Origin: Burkholderiales bacterium
GTDB lineage: Bacteria > Pseudomonadota > Gammaproteobacteria > Burkholderiales > Burkholderiaceae_C
Direction of reading: 5' to 3'
Length of the DNA: 64,000 nt
Assembly (NCBI GenBank): GCA_016213205.1
Contig: JACRAZ010000065.1
Span: 1-64,000 of the forward strand
The notes below the pieces were generated by a model, which did not search any database, was not told the DNA's origin, and saw nothing but the letters and a program-made list of their open reading frames with translations. Each line of letters begins with the position of its first letter. Position 1 is the stretch's first letter. The position numbers and the translations under genes are program-made. Positions 25,149 through 33,256 of the stretch are shown piece by piece.

Positions 25149-27068
25149 ATGACCGGAGCACGAATCGACCATCAGCAGCTCGAAGGCGCCGTGGCGGCTG
25201 CCGATCTGCGCGTGCTGCTCATGGTGCTGGTTCACGCCAGCGGCGATCTGGGCTGGCTCGAACCACCGTTCTGCCCGCGGCGCGACATCCACCTGGTCGC
25301 AGACCCGGCCGCGGGGCTTGCGCCCGAGGTGCAGCAGCGCATCCGGGCGGCCGCGGTGCAAGCGCTCTCCACCGGTGCCCCGCCCGCGATCCACGACCCC
25401 GGCGACGCGCTGATGCAGCGCATGATGTCGGTCTGTCTGGGCGAGAGCGTGCCGCCCGAGTACGCGCGCCTCACGCGCGAGGAGATGGCGCTGGTGCCGA
25501 GGCGGCTTGGCTGGCCGGCGAGCGTGGCGCGCCCCGCGGGACGAGACGAGCATGTGTTGATCGTTGGCGCCGGCGTCAGTGGCATCGCCCTGGGCGCCAG
25601 TCTGATCGAGCTGGGGGTGCCGTTCACCATCGTCGAGAAGGCCGGCGACGTGGGCGGTGCGTGGTTCGTCAACCGCTATCCGGGCTGCGGGGTCGACACC
25701 CCCAACCACGCCTACTCGTTCTCGTTCGGGCCCCGCTTCCTGTGGCCGCGCTACTTCTCGCGCCGCGAGGAAGTGCTGGCCTATCTGCGTCAGGTGGTCG
25801 AGGCGCTGGGCTTGCGACGCCACATCCGCCTTTCGACCCAGTTGATGGGCGCCACCTGGGACGAGGAGGCGCAGCAGTGGGTCGCGCGCCTGCGCGGGCC
25901 GGAACGCGACAGCGAGCTGCGCTCTCGCGTCCTCGTCAGCGCCATCGGCCAGCTGAGCGACCCGCAGCTGCCGCGCTTCGAAGGTGCCGGCACGTTCGCG
26001 GGCGAGAGCTTCCACTCGGCGAACTGGCCCGAGGGCTTGAAGGTCGAGGGCCGGCGCGTGGCCATCGTCGGCACCGGCGCCACCGTGATGCAGCTCGCGC
26101 CGGAGATCGCCGGCTCGGTGCGCTCGCTGGCCATCTACCAGCGCTCGCCGCAATGGGCGCGCCCGATTCCCGGCTATCGTGACCCGATCGGGCCCGAGGC
26201 GCAGTGGCTGCTGGCGCACGTGCCGTACTACGCCGAGTGGTTCCGCTTCACGATGTTCTGGCGCTACGGCGACGGCTTGCTGAAGACGCTGAAGAAGGAC
26301 CCGGATTGGCCGCACCCGCAGCGCGCGGTCAACGCCGTCAACGACCGCCACCGCCGTGAACTGACCGACTTCATCCACGCCGAATTGGAAGGCCGGCCCG
26401 ATCTGCTGGCCCAGTGCGTCCCGGACTATCCGCCCTACGGCAAGCGCATCCTGCTCGACAACGACTGGTACCGCATGCTGAGGAAGCCCGGCGTCGAACT
26501 GGTGACCGAGCCGATCCGGCGCATCGCCGACGCCGGCATCGAGACCGCCGACGGCACGCTGCGCGAGGCCGACGTGATCGTCTACGCCACCGGCTTCAAG
26601 CTCACCGAGATGGCGGCGCGGCTGGGCATCATCGGTCGCGGCGGGCGCAGCCTGGCGCAGGCCTGGGGTGACGATGACCTGCGCGCCTACCTCGGCCTGA
26701 TGGTGCCCGGCTTTCCCAACTTCTTCTGCATGATCGGGCCGGGAACTTCCTCAGGCCACGGCGGCAGCATCACCTTCCAGTCCGAGTGCCAGGCGCGCTA
26801 CATCACCTCGTGCCTGGTGCGCATGGCCGAGCAGGAGGTCGGTGCGATCGACGTGCGCCCCGAGGTGCTCGACGACTACCAGCGCCGCTTCGACGCCGAA
26901 CACGAGACGCTGATCTGGTCGCATCCCGGCATGTCCACCTACTACCGCAACCGCCACGGCCGCGTCTTCACGGTGCTGCCCTGGCGGCTGGTGGACTACT
27001 GGCAAGCGGCGCACGACGCCGATCTGGGCGACTTCCTTTGCACACGAGAGGTGCCGGTCAGCGCCTGA
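25149..27068 (+). CDS. Baeyer-Villiger monooxygenase, HAPMO-type with N-terminal extension
   Basis: A 639-residue flavoprotein. An N-terminal extension of about 135 residues precedes the FAD Rossmann motif GAGVSG (140-145). The Baeyer-Villiger fingerprint FxGxxxHxxxWP is exact (FAGESFHSANWP, residues 283-294), followed by the NADPH Rossmann motif GTGATV. Length and extension match 4-hydroxyacetophenone monooxygenase. It would insert one O2-derived oxygen next to a ketone to give an ester or lactone, using NADPH and FAD. The ATG at 25149 follows GGGAGCACC. Its stop overlaps the convergent MFS gene by 11 bp. The ketone could be cyclic or aryl; this is not decidable. Confidence 0.88.
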   Translation: MTGARIDHQQLEGAVAAADLRVLLMVLVHASGDLGWLEPPFCPRRDIHLVADPAAGLAPEVQQRIRAAAVQALSTGAPPAIHDPGDALMQRMMSVCLGESVPPEYARLTREEMALVPRRLGWPASVARPAGRDEHVLIVGAGVSGIALGASLIELGVPFTIVEKAGDVGGAWFVNRYPGCGVDTPNHAYSFSFGPRFLWPRYFSRREEVLAYLRQVVEALGLRRHIRLSTQLMGATWDEEAQQWVARLRGPERDSELRSRVLVSAIGQLSDPQLPRFEGAGTFAGESFHSANWPEGLKVEGRRVAIVGTGATVMQLAPEIAGSVRSLAIYQRSPQWARPIPGYRDPIGPEAQWLLAHVPYYAEWFRFTMFWRYGDGLLKTLKKDPDWPHPQRAVNAVNDRHRRELTDFIHAELEGRPDLLAQCVPDYPPYGKRILLDNDWYRMLRKPGVELVTEPIRRIADAGIETADGTLREADVIVYATGFKLTEMAARLGIIGRGGRSLAQAWGDDDLRAYLGLMVPGFPNFFCMIGPGTSSGHGGSITFQSECQARYITSCLVRMAEQEVGAIDVRPEVLDDYQRRFDAEHETLIWSHPGMSTYYRNRHGRVFTVLPWRLVDYWQAAHDADLGDFLCTREVPVSA

Positions 27069-28242
27069 CTGCGGCCCGCGCAAGGCGCAGGCCGCACACC
27101 AGCGCGGGAAGCCCCATGACCATGAATGCCTTGCCGTAGGTGAGGCCCACCTGGAGCAATGCGCCGAAGATCGCGGGGCCTGCCATCACACCGGCGAAGG
27201 TGATGACCAGCGCCGCCGACGTGGCCGTGCCCACGCTGCCCGCCGGCGCCCGCCGTGCCACCTCGGCCAGGTAGACGCCGTTCCAGCCGATGGCGCTGGC
27301 GCCGAACAGCATGTACAGCGCGAGCATCCCCGCCATCGGCCACGCGGCGGCGCCTGCGCTGGCGAACGCGCAGGCCGCCATCGACAGGCCCATGCCCGCC
27401 ATCACGGGCCGCGCGCCCAGCCGGTCGGCCAGGGCGCCGGCCACCAGGCGGCCGGCGACCCCGGCGGCCTGCGTTGCGGCGAGCACCAGGCCGGCGAGCA
27501 CGAGGTCGTAGCCCATCTGGCTGGTGAGGTAGGTCACCAGGTAGGTGCCCAGGCACAGCTGCAGAGCCGCGAAGCAAAACGAACTGGCGGCCAACAGCCA
27601 GCCGGGGCGATCGTCCCAGGCATGCTTCGCCGGTTGCGCCAGGTCAGAAAGACGCACGGGAGCGTGCGGCTGCCGGTCATCGTCGAACGCCGCGCGCAGC
27701 GGCTGCAGCAGCGCCGCGAGCATCACGCAGGCCGCGGCCAGCGCTGCCATCGCCGCCGGCCAGCCGGCCGCCAGCGCCAGCGAGGGCAGCAGCGCGCCGG
27801 CCAGCACCGCGCCCAGCGGCACGCCGGTCTGCTTGATCGAGAAGATCGTGGCGCGGCGCTGCGGTGGCGCCACGCGATCGAGCAGGTGCGAACTGGCCGG
27901 GTTCAGTGGACCGTAGCCCAGGCCCAGCACCAGGGCGCCGGCCGCGGTGGCCAGCGGATGGGGCACCGCCACCAGCAGCAGCGCCGCCGTGGCGCACAGC
28001 AGGCTGACCTGGCTGGTGCGCACGGCGCCCCAGCGCCGCAGCAGCGAGCCACCGGCCAGGCCGCACACCATGCTGCTGCCGTACACCAGCGCCACGAACA
28101 GCCCCACCCAGGCCGCGGGCACGCCGAGGTCCGGAGCCGCCTTCGGCGCCAGCACCGGCAGGGCCACGGTAGCGGCCGACATCAGCGCCTGCGCCGCCAG
28201 CATGGCGATGACGGCCGCTGCGATGCCCGGGCGATGCGTCAC
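27058..28242 (-). CDS. MFS transporter
   Basis: A 394-residue membrane protein with about twelve hydrophobic helices. The intracellular loop between TM2 and TM3 reads GGSLLRRWGAVRTS, and the second half has GRLVAGALADRLGARPVM, the repeated MFS loop. I placed the start at a GTG (28242) that overlaps the stop of the acyl-CoA dehydrogenase gene (GTGA); an internal ATG about 15 residues on is an alternative. It is the last gene of the mmgE-acyl-CoA dehydrogenase-MFS operon and may import or export a carboxylate. Its end overlaps the convergent monooxygenase gene. Confidence 0.8.
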   Translation of the reverse strand: MTHRPGIAAAVIAMLAAQALMSAATVALPVLAPKAAPDLGVPAAWVGLFVALVYGSSMVCGLAGGSLLRRWGAVRTSQVSLLCATAALLLVAVPHPLATAAGALVLGLGYGPLNPASSHLLDRVAPPQRRATIFSIKQTGVPLGAVLAGALLPSLALAAGWPAAMAALAAACVMLAALLQPLRAAFDDDRQPHAPVRLSDLAQPAKHAWDDRPGWLLAASSFCFAALQLCLGTYLVTYLTSQMGYDLVLAGLVLAATQAAGVAGRLVAGALADRLGARPVMAGMGLSMAACAFASAGAAAWPMAGMLALYMLFGASAIGWNGVYLAEVARRAPAGSVGTATSAALVITFAGVMAGPAIFGALLQVGLTYGKAFMVMGLPALVCGLRLARAAVRR

Positions 28243-29402
28243 ACTGGGTTCCGCTGCACGAGTTGGCGCGCGATGATGATGCGCTGCATCTCGTTGGTGC
28301 CTTCGCCGATGAGCAACAACGGCGCGTCGCGGAAGTAGCGCTCGACGTCGAACTCCGGCGAGTAGCCGTAGGCGCCGTGGATGCGCATGCATTCCAGCGC
28401 GTTCTCCATCGCCGCCTCGGTGGCGAAGTACTTCGCCATGCCGGCTTCCATGTCGCAGCGCTCGCCGCGGTCATAGGCGCGCGCGGCGGACTGCACCAGC
28501 AGCTTGGCCGCCTCCACGCGCGTGCCCATTTCGCCGAGCTTGAGCTGGATCGCCTGGTGCTCGCAGATCGGCTTGCCGAAGGTCTTGCGCTGCTGCGCGT
28601 AGGCCACCGCGTCGGTGAGCGCAGCGGTGGCCACGCCCAGGCCGCGCGCGGCGACGTTGATGCGCCCGAGTTCCAGGCCCGACAGCACCTGCTGCAGCCC
28701 GCGCCCCTCGACGCCGCCGATCAGCCGCGAGGCCGGCACGCGGTAGTCGTCGAAGCGCAGCTCGCAGGTGTCGATGCCGCGGTAGCCGAGCTTCTTCAGC
28801 TTGCGCGAGACCACGAAGCCGGGGCCCTTCTCGGCGATGAACAGGCTCATGCCCTTGTGGCGCGGCTCAGCCTCGGGGTCGGTCTTCACCAGCAGCGCGA
28901 TGCAGCCGCCCTGGCCGCTGTTGGTGATCCAGGTCTTGTTGCCGTTGATGACGTAGTGGTCGCCGTCGCGCAGGGCGCGGGTGCGGATCGCCTGCAGGTC
29001 GGTGCCCGCGTCGGGCTCGGTCAGGCCGATGCCGCCGCGCAGCTCGCCGCTGGCGAAGCGCGGCAGCAACTCGCGCCTCTGTTCGTCGGTGCCGCTGCGC
29101 AGCACGGCGGCGGCCATGATGAGGTGCGAGTTGATGATGCCCGACAGCGACATCCACACCGACGCGATGCGCGCCACCACCGCCGCGTAGGTGGCGGTGC
29201 TCAGGCCGAGCCCGCCGTACTCGACCGGGATGATGCAGCCGAACAGGCCCATCTCCTTCATGCGCTCGACGATCGCCGAGGGGTACTCGTCGGCCTGCTC
29301 GAGCCGCTTCACGTGCGGGCGCACCTCCACGCGCAGGAAGCGGTCGATGGCGTCGAGGATCGCGCCGTCGTGTTCGTTGCCGGCGTCCATCGTGCGCGTC
29401 AT
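28239..29402 (-). CDS. Acyl-CoA dehydrogenase, short/medium-chain (EGT) type
   Basis: A 387-residue FAD-dependent acyl-CoA dehydrogenase. FAD/substrate segments are LTEPDAGTD and NKTWITNSGQG. The C-terminal motif GEGTNEMQRIIIARQLV carries the catalytic base Glu of the SCAD/MCAD/glutaryl-CoA class, and helix G (GLELGRINVAA) has no Glu, as expected for that class. It introduces a 2,3-double bond in an acyl-CoA and passes electrons to ETF. It overlaps mmgE/prpD upstream (ATGA at 29399) and the MFS gene downstream, so the three are coupled. Confidence 0.9.
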   Translation of the reverse strand: MTRTMDAGNEHDGAILDAIDRFLRVEVRPHVKRLEQADEYPSAIVERMKEMGLFGCIIPVEYGGLGLSTATYAAVVARIASVWMSLSGIINSHLIMAAAVLRSGTDEQRRELLPRFASGELRGGIGLTEPDAGTDLQAIRTRALRDGDHYVINGNKTWITNSGQGGCIALLVKTDPEAEPRHKGMSLFIAEKGPGFVVSRKLKKLGYRGIDTCELRFDDYRVPASRLIGGVEGRGLQQVLSGLELGRINVAARGLGVATAALTDAVAYAQQRKTFGKPICEHQAIQLKLGEMGTRVEAAKLLVQSAARAYDRGERCDMEAGMAKYFATEAAMENALECMRIHGAYGYSPEFDVERYFRDAPLLLIGEGTNEMQRIIIARQLVQRNPV

Positions 29403-30802
29403 CCGCGTGCCGCGAGGTCGGCCTGCAGCGAGGCGGCGGTATGGCCCTTGCCGATCGCGAGCACCAGTTCGCGCACCTGCGCCGCGCGCTCCGGTGATGC
29501 CACCAGCGCCATGTTCTCGTCGTACTTGCGCACCACCTCGGCATTCGTGATCGGGCGTTCTTCGCCGCCGCGGTTGACGTGCTCGCGATGGCGCAGTTCG
29601 CGCCCGTCGTCCAGCGTGACGATCACTTCGCCCGAGTAGTACTTCGGGAAGGGCGAGTCGGGGTCCACCTGGTACTGCACCTTCGCGGCGAGCGCGAGCG
29701 TGGCTTCGTCGCGCAGCGCCGATTCGTCCAGCTCGGCCAGGCCGAAGCGGCCGCGGATCAGCGCCGTTGCCACGATGTAGGGGATGCTGAACTGCGCGTC
29801 GTAGCTGTTCTGCGGGCGCTTCTTCGTGGCCACCGGCTCGCACACCGTCTTCAACACCTCGGCCGGCACGAGCGCGCGCACGCTGCGGATCTGTTGCGGG
29901 CGCAGGCCGTGGCGCTCGCGCAGGAGCGCCGCCGCGTCGGCACAGGCATGCGTGAAGTGGCAGGCCGGCAGCGGCTTGACGTTCACCTTGGCCAGCTCCC
30001 ACACCTCGCCCAGGCCGGCGGTGGCCAGGCCCAGATCGCCGTCGCGCGCGAGCGGCCCGAGGTGGCTGTTGAAGAGGCCGAAGCGGCCCTCGTAGGCCTG
30101 CTTGGGGCCGACGAAGCCGTGGCGTGCCATGGTGGCAGCCGTGAGGCCGGCGGCGGCTGCCCAGCCCGGGTGCATGCGCTTGGTCCAGGCGCCGTCCTGC
30201 AGGAACTCCATGCTGCCGGATCCCATGGACAGCGCGATGCCCTGCGCCGAAGCGAGCTGCGCCGCGCTCAGGCCCAGGAGCCGTCCGGCCACTAGCGTGC
30301 AGGCGAAGGCACCGATGAGACCGGTGGGGTGAAAGCCAACCTGGTGGAAGCCGCCCTTGGCCACCGAAGCCAGGCGCGCGCCGACCTCCATGCCACAGAC
30401 ATAGGCGGCGAGCATCGCCTCCCCGTCGAGCCCCGCCTGGGCCGCGCTGCCCAGCGCGCAGGGGAAGGTGCTGGCGGTGGCGTGGATGACGCCGGCGGCA
30501 TGGGTATCGTCATAGTCGAGGCCGTGGATAAGGATGCCGTTCATCAGCATCGCGTCGCGCGGAGCCAGTCGGGCCATGAGCCCGATAGTCGGGGTGTTAC
30601 CGCCCTGGCCCGACAGCTCCTGCACCGCCGACAGCGAGCGGTGCGCGAAGTCGTAGTGCGTGGAAGCATGGGCAATGCCCACGGCGTCGAGGATCAGGTG
30701 GCGTGCCCGTTCCAGCACCGGTGCTGGAATGTCCTGCGGACGAAGTCTTGCTCCGAAGTAGGCGAGCGTCTGGGCGATGGTCTGTTGGGTCTGCTTGCTC
30801 AT
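29399..30802 (-). CDS. MmgE/PrpD-family protein
   Basis: A 467-residue protein of full MmgE/PrpD length. Hallmarks are the N-terminal LILDAVGIAHAST, MNGILIHGLDYDDTH followed by HATASTFPCALG, and FHPTGLIGAFACT then KRMHPGWAAAAGLTAA. Members dehydrate 2-methylcitrate or cis/trans-type tricarboxylates; many paralogues such as this one act on unknown hydroxy acids. It is first in the operon with an acyl-CoA dehydrogenase and an MFS transporter. An operator-like repeat and a promoter identical in its core to that of badH lie upstream. The start ATG at 30802 was preferred over an N-terminal extension that is not family-like. Confidence 0.85.
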   Translation of the reverse strand: MSKQTQQTIAQTLAYFGARLRPQDIPAPVLERARHLILDAVGIAHASTHYDFAHRSLSAVQELSGQGGNTPTIGLMARLAPRDAMLMNGILIHGLDYDDTHAAGVIHATASTFPCALGSAAQAGLDGEAMLAAYVCGMEVGARLASVAKGGFHQVGFHPTGLIGAFACTLVAGRLLGLSAAQLASAQGIALSMGSGSMEFLQDGAWTKRMHPGWAAAAGLTAATMARHGFVGPKQAYEGRFGLFNSHLGPLARDGDLGLATAGLGEVWELAKVNVKPLPACHFTHACADAAALLRERHGLRPQQIRSVRALVPAEVLKTVCEPVATKKRPQNSYDAQFSIPYIVATALIRGRFGLAELDESALRDEATLALAAKVQYQVDPDSPFPKYYSGEVIVTLDDGRELRHREHVNRGGEERPITNAEVVRKYDENMALVASPERAAQVRELVLAIGKGHTAASLQADLAARG

Positions 30803-30880
30803 GACCTGCTTCCGGGTCCTAAGACCGTCGGGACGAAGTCGGGGTGGCATCCAGAAGATGCCGGCGGCGGATCACCGGGC

Positions 30881-30917
30881 AGTATATCGACCAAACCGAA
30901 CAGCTGTTAGGTATGAT
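30881..30917. promoter_or_regulatory. Divergent promoter region for mmgE (-) and crotonase (+)
   Basis: On the minus strand CTAACA-N18-TATACT leads to mmgE. On the plus strand TATGAT at 30912-30917 is a -10 candidate for the crotonase. The 16 bases AGTATATCGACCAAAC at 30881-30896 are repeated exactly at 23949-23964. Confidence 0.5.
30897..30910. promoter_or_regulatory. Operator-like site CGAAC-AGCT-GTTAG
   Basis: An inverted repeat with a 4-bp spacer and palindromic core AACAGCTGTT. On the minus strand it reads CTAAC-AGCT-GTTCG. It lies between the divergent starts at 30802 and 30942 and overlaps both promoters. Confidence 0.55.
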
Positions 30918-30941
30918 GCCCGGCTGATCCGAGGAGCAGCC

Positions 30942-31730
30942 ATGAACGACACCCCAAGCGCCCCGGTCGTGGGCGTGGACAGGCAGGGCCACGTCGCGAT
31001 CGTCGAGATCCGCCGCCCGCCGCACAACTACTTCGATGCCGCGATGATCCAGGGCATTGCCGATGCGTTCGAAGCCCTGGAGGCGGAGGCTGCTTGCCGG
31101 GCCATCGTGCTGTGCTCGCAAGGAAGCGCCTTTTGCGCCGGCGCCAACTTCGCCACCCGAGATGCGGCGCCACCCCAGAAGAGCCCACGCGCGGTCAATC
31201 CGTTGTATTTCGAGGCTGTCCGACTCGTTGCCTGCACCAAGCCGGTGGTGGCTGCGGTGCATGGTCCGGCCATCGGGGGCGGCTTGGGCCTGGCCCTGGC
31301 CGCGGACTTTCGCGTGAGTTGCCCAGAGGCCCGCTTCTCGGCCAACTTCAACCGGCTGGGCATTCATCCCGGCTTCGGCTTGTCCTACATGCTGCCGCGC
31401 CTCGTGGGTCAGCAGCAGGCGTCACTGTTGTTCTACACGGGCCGGCGCATCGGCGGCGAAGAGGCGCTGCGCATCGGCTTGGCGGACCAACTGGTGCCGC
31501 AGGGCGAGGTGCGCGGCAAGGCGATCGAACTGGCCGAAGAGATCGCCGCTTCGTCCCCCATCGCTGTGCAGTCCACGCGCGCCACATTGCGCGCTGGCTT
31601 GGTCGAGCAGTTCCGGCTCGCGGTCGCGCGCGAGAGCATCGAACAGAACGGGCACTTCGAAACGGCCGACTTCCAGGAGGGCGTCAAGGCCATGTCCGAG
31701 CGGCGGACGCCGCGCTTTCAGGGCCGTTGA
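30942..31730 (+). CDS. Crotonase-superfamily protein lacking the hydratase glutamates
   Basis: A 262-residue enoyl-CoA hydratase/isomerase-fold protein. The oxyanion-hole segments are SAFCAGANFA and HGPAIGGGLGLALAADFRV. The two hydratase glutamates are absent: the first position lies in GGGLGLALAA and the second in ANFNRLGIHPG, with no Glu at either. It may therefore be an isomerase, hydrolase or other crotonase rather than a true hydratase. GAGGAG at 30931-30936 precedes the ATG. It is transcribed divergently from mmgE/prpD with the operator-like site between them, and it is followed by a convergent porin gene. Confidence 0.85.
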   Translation: MNDTPSAPVVGVDRQGHVAIVEIRRPPHNYFDAAMIQGIADAFEALEAEAACRAIVLCSQGSAFCAGANFATRDAAPPQKSPRAVNPLYFEAVRLVACTKPVVAAVHGPAIGGGLGLALAADFRVSCPEARFSANFNRLGIHPGFGLSYMLPRLVGQQQASLLFYTGRRIGGEEALRIGLADQLVPQGEVRGKAIELAEEIAASSPIAVQSTRATLRAGLVEQFRLAVARESIEQNGHFETADFQEGVKAMSERRTPRFQGR

Positions 31731-31817
31731 TGCGGTCTCGGCGTCAGGGCGTCGGGCCCGGCCAGCTTCGAAGTTGAAACCGAGCCAGGCCCGATCGGTC
31801 AGACGCGCTTGGCGCAA

Positions 31818-32909
31818 TCAAAAGGCATGGCGAACTCCGACGGCCAATCCGTTGACTTTGGCATTGGCGACGATTACGTTGCCAATGCCCGAAAGGTTAC
31901 CGTTCCCCCAAAGCGGGGCAATGCCAAGGTCGTTGTTGTCGGCGAATCCGGCCAGAACGTACAAGGCCGTGCGCTTGGACAGCAGGTAGTCCGCGTTCAG
32001 GACGAGAAGCTTGCTGGTGGTCGCCGTACCGACCTTCTCCTTGACGGTCCAGTACTGGGCGGCCAGTGTCAGAAGGTCCGCGGCCTTGAAGCTCGCGCCC
32101 ACCGTGCGCAGCTCGGAGTCGACGAATCCTACCACGCCCTCGGCGTTGTTCACCCGATTGGCGCCCGCATGCAGCTTGAAAGTTCCGAAGTCGTATACCC
32201 CCGACAGCATCGTCCATTTGATGGCCTTGCCGGCGAGATTCTTGTCCTGCTGATGGCTCAAGGACACCGACAGCGGGCCTTGGTCGTAGCGCAAGTTGCC
32301 CCCGACGTTGTTGCCGACGACACTTTCGCCAAGGGCGAAGTGGACCGAAAAGCTGACCGGACCGAACCGGGGACTGTCGTAACGGATCTGGTTGCTGTTC
32401 CAGAAGTCGTTGCTGATCCCCTGGGACAGCAGCGTCAGTCCCATGCCGGTGTTGATGCCGGAGGGCGTCGCGCTAAGCGTGTCTGCCTGCTTGATGACCG
32501 CGGCCGTGTAGTTTCGGCCCAGAGTGACCTCGCCAAGGGACCCGCGGAGCCCGACATACGAGTTGCGACGAAAAAAGGAGGTGCCGGTTGCTGCTGCGCA
32601 GCCGGCGGCCGGATTGCAAGCCCCGGAACTGGCCCCACCCGATACGGAACCTGACTTGATGTCGAGTGGTGCTTCCAGATTGAAGATGGCCTGCCATCCA
32701 CCGCCCAGATCTTCTGAGCCGCGGAAACCGAGGCGCGAAGAACTGCCCGTGTCGGTATTCAGTTTGCTAATGCTTGCGTCTGCACTGGTAGCCCGGCTGA
32801 AACGCGCGGGCGCGGCATCCAACAGTCCGTAGACCGTCACGCTGGTTTGTGCCTGGGCACTGGCGGCGAGAAGGACGGCAGAACATGCGAAACTTGCTCG
32901 GTTGAACAT
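31818..32909 (-). CDS. Gram-negative porin (Burkholderia OmpC-like)
   Basis: A 363-residue porin: signal peptide (about residues 1-21, ASAQA-QT), then SSVTVYGLLD-type first strand (SVTVYGLLDAA), SSRLGFRGSEDLGGGWQAIFN, the LRGSLGEVTLGRNYT segment and a C-terminal VGVRHAF ending in Phe. These are standard for the betaproteobacterial porin_4 family. A Cys pair (GACNPAAGCAA) lies in the loop near residue 100 and may form a disulfide. It is a single gene, convergent with the crotonase at 30942. Its 5' leader contains AGGAG and a short palindrome. Confidence 0.92.
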   Translation of the reverse strand: MFNRASFACSAVLLAASAQAQTSVTVYGLLDAAPARFSRATSADASISKLNTDTGSSSRLGFRGSEDLGGGWQAIFNLEAPLDIKSGSVSGGASSGACNPAAGCAAATGTSFFRRNSYVGLRGSLGEVTLGRNYTAAVIKQADTLSATPSGINTGMGLTLLSQGISNDFWNSNQIRYDSPRFGPVSFSVHFALGESVVGNNVGGNLRYDQGPLSVSLSHQQDKNLAGKAIKWTMLSGVYDFGTFKLHAGANRVNNAEGVVGFVDSELRTVGASFKAADLLTLAAQYWTVKEKVGTATTSKLLVLNADYLLSKRTALYVLAGFADNNDLGIAPLWGNGNLSGIGNVIVANAKVNGLAVGVRHAF

Positions 32910-33256
32910 TCAAAGTCTCCTATGGGTGACCGGCTGAGCCGGCTTGGCTGGTTTGGATTGGATGGACAGGGCCTGATAGGCCTGGATCGGCTGTCGCTTC
33001 CGGATCGGGTGCGACTCGTTGGGTTGTACCGATGGCGCCCGATCGACGCCTTGGCAACTCGAAGGTATGTATTGCGCTCAGGCCGGCAGGTGAAGTACCG
33101 GTGGAAGACCTGAGTGAACCGGGTCTGGCCGGTGTCGGTCTTCGACACCGGGTCTGTGAGCGACGGCGCTCGATGCATGGCGCCGGCATCCGAAGCGATC
33201 ACCACAGAACTGGACTTTGTGGTGATGGGCTTTTCGTCGGACACTGCAAATCGTTG
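32910..33256. other. 347-bp intergenic region between porin and Bug gene
   Basis: No supported gene. Both possible small ORFs here lack a recognisable domain. Next to the porin start there is the palindrome CCGGCT-G-AGCCGG (32930-32942), which would form a hairpin in the porin 5' leader, and a near-palindrome around 32968-32980 (GGCCTGATAGGCC). The region must hold the porin promoter on the minus strand and the 3' end of the operon read from 42908; I could not place either firmly. Confidence 0.5.

Noticed and set aside
30942..31730. Calling this gene a standard enoyl-CoA hydratase
   Set aside because: Both hydratase Glu positions are non-acidic, so only the superfamily is claimed.
32837..33244. 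135-residue minus-strand frame across the porin start and upstream region
   Set aside because: Overlaps the porin 5' end, has low-complexity Ser/Pro/Arg composition and no family resemblance.
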